Source: Candidatus Sphingobacterium stercorigallinarum (GTDB lineage Bacteria > Bacteroidota > Bacteroidia > Sphingobacteriales > Sphingobacteriaceae). Taken from it: 60,065 bases of DNA. A program made the translations under genes and the position numbers. This document shows positions 54,614-60,065 of this stretch, in pieces. The stretch lies in contig DXCW01000061.1 of NCBI GenBank assembly GCA_019115805.1, positions 1 through 60,065 on the forward strand, written 5' to 3'. The notes beneath the pieces are model-generated. The model saw only the letters and a program-made list of their open reading frames with translations. It did not search any database and was not told the origin of the DNA. The first letter of the stretch is position 1; the number at the start of each line of letters is the position of its first letter.

Positions 54614-54994
54614 ATGAATACACAAAACCCATACAACCCATTAACCCCAGAAGAAGAATACGTTATCTTAGAAAAAGGCACAGAGCGTCCCTTTTCTGGG
54701 TCTCTGCTAAACAACAAAGCCACCGGTATTTATCAATGCAAGCGCTGCGACGCACCGCTGTACCGCTCTGAAGATAAGTTTGAGTCGCACTGTGGATGGC
54801 CAAGCTTTGACGACGAAATCCCTAACGCCATCGAAAAGAAGACGGACGCAGACGGCAGACGAACCGAAATACTATGCGCCCGCTGCGGCGGACATCTGGG
54901 CCATGTGTTTACAGGAGAGGGTTTTACCTCAAAAAATACCCGTCACTGCGTCAATTCTATATCTATGAAATTTGTTCCGCAGGATACGGATTGA
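54614..54994 (+). CDS. msrB: Peptide-methionine (R)-S-oxide reductase MsrB
   Basis: Repairs oxidised methionine of the R form in proteins. The 126-residue cytosolic protein has both zinc CxxC pairs (CKRC about 39-42 and CARC about 88-91). It also has HCGWPSF (about 61) and the catalytic Cys in RHCVNSISM (about 113). No signal peptide and no fused MsrA. The last 32 bases overlap the end of the convergent LacI gene. Confidence 0.96.
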   Translation: MNTQNPYNPLTPEEEYVILEKGTERPFSGSLLNNKATGIYQCKRCDAPLYRSEDKFESHCGWPSFDDEIPNAIEKKTDADGRRTEILCARCGGHLGHVFTGEGFTSKNTRHCVNSISMKFVPQDTD

Positions 54995-55991
54995 TAATCG
55001 AAGATCCGCGCACCTGTAATTCGCTAGGCACCACAATCTGTTGCAACTGTTTGTTCTTACCTTTTATTTCATTCAGAAGGGTATGAATAAGTTCCTTAGC
55101 GATCTCCGCGGTATCTTGGGTAACCACAGAAATACTGGGCTCGTATAACTTAAACAGCGTATGGTCGTCAAAGGCCACCATATTTGGCAGGGCCAAATTA
55201 TAAGCTTTGACGGCCTTCAACCCATCGATTGCTAAATAGTTGGTTGCAAAAAGAACGGCGTCTAGACGATTTGCGCTAATGAATTCATGAAGCTGCTCTA
55301 CAGCTGAATCTTCCTCCTCATCAATTTTTACTTTCTTTATAAATGCTTGTTGATGAAACTCATCTATAGCTTTCATATACCCCTCCAAGCGATCCTTCAT
55401 TTGGGTTTGATTGGAATAAAGAGAAACAAAACCTACGCGTTTGTTCACTGGATTATCCAACAAGTGCTTGGTCGCGTCAAACGCTCCTTTGAAATTATCT
55501 AATACCACGTAATGCGTCTCCAACGTAGGAATATACCGATCAAAGAGCACCAGCGGAACATTGTTTTTAATCAAACTAGCCAACGTATCCTCCAGGCCTT
55601 CTGGCGGGGTGATAATATAACCGTCCACCTGACGATCGTAAAAGAGCTGAATCAATTCTTTTGCTTTAGTGCCGTCGTTGTCCATACTGCAATAAATGAT
55701 ATGATACCCGTTATCATACGCAATACGTTCTATATACTTGGCAACATTAGAAAAAAACGGATTGGAAATATCTTCTACAATCAGCCCTAAAATTTTAGAC
55801 TGTCCAGTTCGCAAGCTTTGCGCCAATTGGTTGGGCTTATAACCCACTTTTTTCACATACTCCAACACCCGCTTGGTCAAGCCTTCACTGATTCGCTTCT
55901 CTTTCGCCTTGCCGTTTAAAATAAAAGATACGGTGGTCACCGAGATGCCTAAATTTCTTGCAATATCACTGATTAAAATTCTCTTTTTCAT
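54963..55991 (-). CDS. LacI-family transcriptional regulator
   Basis: DNA-binding repressor or activator of 342 residues. The LacI helix-turn-helix is at the N-terminus ([20 protein letters not shown], about 7-26), followed by the hinge-helix region [14 protein letters not shown] periplasmic-binding-protein-like sugar sensor follows (about 63-335; starts [15 protein letters not shown], with FDRYIP and [15 protein letters not shown]). A perfect LacI-type operator lies 185 bases upstream of its start, pointing to autoregulation. No sugar-use genes adjoin, so the effector and targets are unknown. Confidence 0.94.
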   Translation of the reverse strand: MKKRILISDIARNLGISVTTVSFILNGKAKEKRISEGLTKRVLEYVKKVGYKPNQLAQSLRTGQSKILGLIVEDISNPFFSNVAKYIERIAYDNGYHIIYCSMDNDGTKAKELIQLFYDRQVDGYIITPPEGLEDTLASLIKNNVPLVLFDRYIPTLETHYVVLDNFKGAFDATKHLLDNPVNKRVGFVSLYSNQTQMKDRLEGYMKAIDEFHQQAFIKKVKIDEEEDSAVEQLHEFISANRLDAVLFATNYLAIDGLKAVKAYNLALPNMVAFDDHTLFKLYEPSISVVTQDTAEIAKELIHTLLNEIKGKNKQLQQIVVPSELQVRGSSIINPYPAEQIS

Positions 55992-56397
55992 AGTTCCGGT
56001 TTATGCACTAAAGCGCGACCTCAAATCGCCAAACATCAACATTTTTGAATTCACAGATCTGCCTTCGCTCGCCCCGTATAGAGGCTAGGTCTTGTTATAG
56101 CTCTATTTAGTGACTTATAGCGGATCAGGCGCGCCTGTACACGATTGGCTTCGGTTTAGCCTCTAATATAGTAAAGTTTGCTAAACATTTAGCAAACGCG
56201 CTCTAAATTTATTTTGCGTAACGCTAAAAGGATTTAAAAGCTCCTGGTCAAGCCGTTGTTCGCAACGCCGCTCGGATTAACTTGACCAATCGTTGAATTC
56301 AAGTTATTCGGTTTTCGTACATTAGTGCCAAACGAACGACTTCGGACAGGTCACGCACGAACCCTCTGAATACGTTTTCATACACTTTTATCAATTA
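55992..56397. other. 406-bp divergent region with operator and inverted repeats
   Basis: It separates the LacI regulator from the DUF493 gene and has no plausible gene. It contains a perfect 22-bp LacI-type operator (56176-56197). Further on, an 8-bp inverted repeat TGGTCAAG/CTTGACCA (56245-56252 and 56281-56288) encloses a small hairpin CGTTG-TTCG-CAACG (56254-56267). Promoters for both genes must lie here but no exact TAnnTTTG was found. Confidence 0.5.
56176..56197. promoter_or_regulatory. LacI-type operator, perfect palindrome
   Basis: GTTTGCTAAA and TTTAGCAAAC form perfect 10-bp arms around a central CA. The shape, an A/T-rich palindrome with TTTGCTAAA half-sites, is that of LacI-family operators. 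It lies between the LacI gene and the DUF493 gene. I saw no second copy of the half-site pair in the window, including upstream of susC. Confidence 0.65.
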
Positions 56398-56733
56398 ATG
56401 GAGCACACGATGAAGGATTTTAACAATCAAATTAGACTGAATGACATTTCGGGCGACGGAGACGCAGATTTCTATAAAAGCTTTAAAGAAAAGCTATTGA
56501 GCGTAGAACGTTTCCCAACACACTATACGTTCAAATTTATTGTCAAAACGGATACGGAAAAAGTTAATCGCGTCAAAAGCATTTTCACACACGCTAGCAC
56601 CAAATTCTCAGAAAAGAATTCTTCCGGAGGTAAGTACCTATCGATCACCGTTGAGTCCTATGTCCAAACGGCCGATGAAGTTATCGACTATTACAAAAAA
56701 GTAGCGGAGATACCCGAAGTCATGATGCTATAG
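56398..56733 (+). CDS. DUF493 (YbeD-like) family protein
   Basis: A 111-residue cytosolic protein with the small ACT-like alpha/beta fold of the DUF493 family (HYTFKFIVKTDTEKVNRVKSIF, then GGKYLSITVESYVQTADEVIDYYKKVAEIPEVMM). E. coli YbeD is linked to LipB in lipoate synthesis by position only; no biochemical role is firm. An internal ATG at 56410 is an alternative start. A strong terminator follows. Confidence 0.87.
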   Translation: MEHTMKDFNNQIRLNDISGDGDADFYKSFKEKLLSVERFPTHYTFKFIVKTDTEKVNRVKSIFTHASTKFSEKNSSGGKYLSITVESYVQTADEVIDYYKKVAEIPEVMML

Positions 56734-56741
56734 AAAAGCAA

Positions 56742-56771
56742 AAAAGCCGGGACATTCAGATCCCGGCTTTT
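56742..56771. terminator. Bidirectional terminator between the DUF493 gene and pnp
   Basis: AAAAGCCGGGA (56742-56752) pairs with TCCCGGCTTTT (56761-56771) around CATTCAGA. It has A/T runs on both sides and lies between two convergent genes. A classic intrinsic terminator for both. Confidence 0.88.
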
Positions 56772-56795
56772 AATTTATTGCAAAACGTTATCAAA

Positions 56796-58994
56796 TTATG
56801 ATTCCGAATTCGAGTTTTCTCCTTCAGGCCCACTCTTTTCAGGACGTCTTTCTCTCTGCGGTCTGTCTTCTCTTGGCGGACGCGGCAACAACGCCTTACG
56901 AGAAAGCTTTAACTTTCCTTGTCGATCTACGTCCAGCAATTTGACGGTAACCATATCCCCCTCTTTAAACACACCGTCCATATTCTCTAGACGTTTCCAG
57001 TCAATTTCGGAGATATGCAACAATCCATCTTTTCCTGGCATAATCTCTACGAATGCACCGAAAGGCATAATTGATCTCACTTTCCCTTCGTAAATCGCCC
57101 CTACCTCAGGTTTAGCTGTAATCGCCTTAATGCGACCTAGCGCATCGTCAATAGACGCTTTATTATCAGCAAACACCTGCACTATACCTTGGTTATCCAC
57201 CTCCTCTATCGAAATCGTAGCACCGGTTTCCCGTTGCATCTCTTGAATGACCTTTCCTCCAGGTCCGATAACGGCACCGATGAATTCCTTGTCGATGGAA
57301 ATCTGTACGATACGCGGTGCGTGCGGCTTATAGTCTTCTCTGGGTTGCTGAATGGTTTTTTCCATCTCGCCAAGAATATGTAGTCTCGCTTCCTTAGCTT
57401 GATCAAGTGCTTGAGTAAGCACCTCCCATTTTAAACCATTAATCTTCAAATCCATTTGACAACCGACAATACCCTTACTGGTACCGGTTACCTTAAAATC
57501 CATATCACCTAAATGGTCTTCATCACCAAGAATATCAGAAAGTATTGCATACTTACCTGTTGCCTCGTCTGTAATCAAACCCATCGCAATACCGGATACC
57601 GGCGAAGCAATTTTCACCCCCGCATCCATCAATGCCAATGAGCCGGCACAGACGGTAGCCATCGATGACGATCCATTAGACTCTAGAATATCAGAGACAA
57701 TACGGATCGTATAAGGGTTCTCCTCCCCCGCAGGCAACACTTTTCTCAACGAACGCATGGCCAGATTTCCGTGACCAACTTCACGCCTGCCTGGACCACG
57801 GTTTGGTCTCACCTCCCCTGTAGAAAAGCCTGGAAAATTGTAATGTAGAATAAAGCGATTGTAACCGTGTATAAACGCTCCGTCAATCATCTGTTCGTCG
57901 TCCTTAGCACCTAAAGTGACAGAAGTCAACGATTGCGTTTCTCCGCGAGTAAACACAGCCGAACCGTGTGCAGCAGGCAGATAATCCACCTCCGTCCAGA
58001 TCGAACGAACTGTACGCACGTCGCGTCCATCTAAACGAATTCCTTCATTAAGGACCAAATTCCGAACTGCATCAGACTGCACATCATGGAAGTATTTTTT
58101 CATTAGGAATTCCGTATCCTCATCAAGTTCTTCCCCTAACGTAACAAAGAACTCCTCGGCAATAGCTGCGAAACGCTCTGTACGTTCATGCTTCGAAGAT
58201 CCCGATTTGGCCACCTCATATACCTTGTCATAAGTTGCTGCAAATATCGCGTCACGTAGCTCTGGATTTGTAGGCTCATGATCGAAGGCACGTTTCTCTG
58301 TCGCCCCTACTTGTGCAGCCAGCTCCACCTGCGCTGCCACTTGCTTCTTAATGGCTTCATGCGCAAACGCGATGGCTTCTACCATTTCTGTTTCGGAAAT
58401 TTCATTCGCTTCTCCTTCCACCATCACAATATCCGCTGCAGACCCCGCTACGATAAACTCTAGGGTAGCTTTTTCCAATGCGGTCACGGTAGGATTGATA
58501 ACCAATTGGCCATCGACTTTTGCTACTCGCACTTCTGAAATCGGCCCATTAAACGGGATATCCGAAACAGCAAGTGCCGCTGATGCTGCCAATCCGGCTA
58601 ATGCATCTGGCATAATTTCTTTATCCGCCGAGATCAAGCTGACCATCACTTGCGTATCGGCATGATACGTATCTGGAAACAACGGTCGAAGTGCCCGGTC
58701 AATCAAACGAGAAATTAAAATCTCATAATCCGAAAGTCGTGCTTCTCTCCGTAAAAATCCTCCTGGGATGCGACCTGTGGCTGCGTATTTTTCTTGGTAA
58801 TCTACTGATAGGGGTAAAAAATCTACACCCGCTTTAGGCTCTTTAGAAGATACCACTGTCGCCAGTAGCATCGTTGCCCCCTGTTTTAACACAATTGATC
58901 CATCGGCTTGTTTAGCCAATTTTCCAGTGGACAATTCGATTGGAGCTAAATCGCCTCCCATCTCAATTATCACTTTCTTTTCGTTGTAACTCAT
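56796..58994 (-). CDS. pnp: Polynucleotide phosphorylase
   Basis: 3'-to-5' phosphorolytic exoribonuclease of RNA decay. The protein (732 residues from ATG 58994, [20 protein letters not shown]) has two RNase PH domains (about 1-225 and 315-545; [37 protein letters not shown]). A KH domain ([20 protein letters not shown]) and an S1 domain ([20 protein letters not shown]) follow, with a short charged tail. Upstream ATGs at 59039 and 59015 would add up to 15 unrelated residues. It has its own promoter. Confidence 0.97.
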   Translation of the reverse strand: MSYNEKKVIIEMGGDLAPIELSTGKLAKQADGSIVLKQGATMLLATVVSSKEPKAGVDFLPLSVDYQEKYAATGRIPGGFLRREARLSDYEILISRLIDRALRPLFPDTYHADTQVMVSLISADKEIMPDALAGLAASAALAVSDIPFNGPISEVRVAKVDGQLVINPTVTALEKATLEFIVAGSAADIVMVEGEANEISETEMVEAIAFAHEAIKKQVAAQVELAAQVGATEKRAFDHEPTNPELRDAIFAATYDKVYEVAKSGSSKHERTERFAAIAEEFFVTLGEELDEDTEFLMKKYFHDVQSDAVRNLVLNEGIRLDGRDVRTVRSIWTEVDYLPAAHGSAVFTRGETQSLTSVTLGAKDDEQMIDGAFIHGYNRFILHYNFPGFSTGEVRPNRGPGRREVGHGNLAMRSLRKVLPAGEENPYTIRIVSDILESNGSSSMATVCAGSLALMDAGVKIASPVSGIAMGLITDEATGKYAILSDILGDEDHLGDMDFKVTGTSKGIVGCQMDLKINGLKWEVLTQALDQAKEARLHILGEMEKTIQQPREDYKPHAPRIVQISIDKEFIGAVIGPGGKVIQEMQRETGATISIEEVDNQGIVQVFADNKASIDDALGRIKAITAKPEVGAIYEGKVRSIMPFGAFVEIMPGKDGLLHISEIDWKRLENMDGVFKEGDMVTVKLLDVDRQGKLKLSRKALLPRPPREDRPQRERRPEKSGPEGENSNSES

Positions 58995-59064
58995 GTTGTT
59001 TTCTTTGTGATGCATTGGCCTCAAGAAAGATGCATCCATTTATTTTTTGACATTTTTTATCGCC

Positions 59065-59072
59065 CAAAGATA
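59065..59072 (-). promoter_or_regulatory. Promoter -7 element of pnp
   Basis: On the minus strand TATCTTTG is an exact TAnnTTTG match. The start point would be near 59058, giving a leader of about 64 bases to ATG 58994 (19 bases to ATG 59039). Confidence 0.5.
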
Positions 59073-59170
59073 ATTAAAAAACATGGAGGAATGACGTTGG
59101 GGTGATAATATTTTCGTTAGCCGGCGGGAGCCCTACCTCGATCCTGTCCCCGATCTGAACATCGTATATG

Positions 59171-59203
59171 AAAAAAGGTCCTGATTTTCATCAGAACCTT
59201 TTT
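59171..59203 (-). terminator. Terminator of rpsO
   Basis: On the minus strand AAAAAGGTTCTGAT pairs with ATCAGGACCTTTTT (one G-T pair) around a GAAA tetraloop and runs into T, 21 bases after the rpsO stop. It separates rpsO from pnp. Confidence 0.85.
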
Positions 59204-59223
59204 AAAAAGCTTATTCAAAAAAC

Positions 59224-59502
59224 TTATTTGATAATCTCACGTAAGCCTAAACCTTTGATGATGGCGCGATATCTTTCGATATCCTTTTTATACAAATAAG
59301 CCAACAAAGAACGGCGTTTACCTACTAATTTCTGTAGCGAACGCTGCGTGTTAAAGTCTTTTCTGTTTGATTTCAAATGCCCAGTTAAGTGAGCAATTCT
59401 TTTGGTGAACAAAGCAATTTGTCCTTCTGCAGAACCTGTGTTTTCTACCGATCCCGCAAATTCCTTGAAGATATCGGCTTTGTACTCTTTACTTAAATAC
59501 AT
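59224..59502 (-). CDS. rpsO: 30S ribosomal protein S15
   Basis: Primary 16S rRNA-binding protein of the small subunit platform. The 92 residues include the S15 core: GSAEGQIALFTKRIAHLTGHLKSNRKDFNTQRSLQKLVGKRRSLLAYLYKKD in four helices (about 22-75). It starts MYLSKEYKADIF and has the family length. It lies upstream of pnp as in many bacteria, but a terminator and a second promoter separate them. Confidence 0.97.
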   Translation of the reverse strand: MYLSKEYKADIFKEFAGSVENTGSAEGQIALFTKRIAHLTGHLKSNRKDFNTQRSLQKLVGKRRSLLAYLYKKDIERYRAIIKGLGLREIIK

Positions 59503-59547
59503 TTCTTGAATAATATTAAAGCGTTAAAAATTATTTAATTACGGCTG

Positions 59548-59555
59548 CAAATTTA
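59548..59555 (-). promoter_or_regulatory. Promoter -7 element of rpsO
   Basis: On the minus strand TAAATTTG is an exact TAnnTTTG match, placing the start near 59542 with a leader of about 40 bases. Confidence 0.5.
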
Positions 59556-59600
59556 GCACTTTAAATGGATAAAATAAAAACATTTGTAAAATAGCTGCCG

Positions 59601-60065
59601 TTACACTTTTATATAAATTTTGTTTTTATCCAAAACATAACAAATTCCCCACATGAGGACCAGGAAAACCAGTGAATAAACGAAAGAGCCTAACTCAGGG
59701 GGCCCTGGAACTTGTGCACATATATTTCTATAAAACCAAGTCAATGGCGAACCAAAGATCACCTCACCATTTCCCTCGGTAGAAATCGGAACTCGAATCA
59801 GTGCCATGGTTTTAGGAAGCAAGCCACTCAAAACAAAAATAAACAGGGGATTTTTCCCAAACACATCGAAGAATTGACTCAACTTATTTCGAAACCCTTG
59901 CACTTCAACAAACCAAACCATAGTCCCTAGTGTCAACACCCCTAATCCCGTGGTATATAGCACATAAGAACTCGTCCATATTTTCTTATTAATGGGAAAG
60001 CCTAAAGACCAAGCCCAACCTAGGACCAGCAATAAAAACCCCGAGACTAACAAGCTGGCCACCAG
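59601..60065 (-). CDS. Membrane acyltransferase-like protein, C-terminal part (DUF5009/NagX-like)
   Basis: The frame is still open at the window edge, so the N-terminus is missing. The visible 154 residues hold four hydrophobic helices with LGFPINKKIWTSSYVLYTTG and FGKNPLFIFVLSGLLPK. These resemble the C-terminal part of the heparan-alpha-glucosaminide N-acetyltransferase/DUF5009 family. In that family the catalytic histidine is near the N-terminus and cannot be checked here. A GTG at 60062 is internal. Identification is by pattern only. Confidence 0.72.
   Translation of the reverse strand: MVASLLVSGFLLLVLGWAWSLGFPINKKIWTSSYVLYTTGLGVLTLGTMVWFVEVQGFRNKLSQFFDVFGKNPLFIFVLSGLLPKTMALIRVPISTEGNGEVIFGSPLTWFYRNICAQVPGPPELGSFVYSLVFLVLMWGICYVLDKNKIYIKV

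Noticed and set aside
1..60065. Search for CRISPR arrays, insertion sequences, phage genes, tRNA and rRNA genes
   Set aside because: No regularly spaced repeats, transposase or integrase motifs, or tRNA cloverleaf sequences were seen. A covariance scan would be needed to exclude a missed tRNA fully.

Overview
The window looks like a chromosomal core segment from a member of the Bacteroidota, most probably a Sphingobacteriaceae relative (Sphingobacterium, Pedobacter, Parapedobacter, Olivibacter). The evidence is a SusC/SusD pair, an alternative complex III operon joined to an aa3-type oxidase operon, Bacteroidota-type promoters (TAnnTTTG at about -7) ahead of many genes, few Shine-Dalgarno sites, several TTG starts and a compact SRP RNA. 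I see no tRNA, rRNA, CRISPR array, transposase, integrase or phage gene. Genus placement is inference.

Layout. 1-3503: tail of mrpA and mrpBCDEFG, a multisubunit Na+/H+ antiporter with mostly 4-nt overlaps. 3506-10397: lactonase-like lipoprotein (-), SurA-like chaperone (+), a 460-bp gap without a convincing gene, then der-cysS-secreted NTF2-like protein (-). 10580-15450: stand-alone susCD operon with terminator and a likely activator site. 15539-19695: tgt-lptG (-) and divergent GT2-rsmG (+). 19704-23492: small acidic protein, SRP RNA, accD, sialate O-acetylesterase-like enzyme, a small HExxH membrane protein and a MerR regulator. 23487-31757: phosphodiesterase, trmN6, mutS (-), mtgA (+), periplasmic isoaspartyl peptidase and an S4 RNA-binding protein (-), then dapD-tsaC-DUF4920 (+). 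31825-36778: folP-brnQ (+), metG (-), doxX (+).

36907-54293 is the respiratory block, all on the minus strand. In transcription order it reads actA-actB-actC-actD-actE-actF-ctaC-ctaD, then a 321-bp gap, then ctaA-ctaB-two subunit III genes-subunit IV-SCO-like-DUF420-unknown 152-aa protein. Together these encode a menaquinol:cytochrome c oxidoreductase (alternative complex III), its aa3 terminal oxidase, heme A synthesis and assembly factors. 54614-60065: msrB (+) overlapping a LacI regulator (-) tail to tail, a divergent region with a perfect LacI-type operator, a DUF493 gene, pnp and rpsO (each with its own promoter), and a truncated acyltransferase-like membrane protein.

I did not find a clearly new multi-gene system. 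The most unusual points are variations in known families: a SCO-like protein with no cysteine in the cta operon, a tRNA-guanine transglycosylase without the zinc cysteine triad, a CtaC with a low-complexity tract and two extra membrane segments, an ActA with six heme motifs, and an uncharacterised HExxH protein. Start sites were adjusted where signal peptides, family length or an overlapping promoter argued for it.
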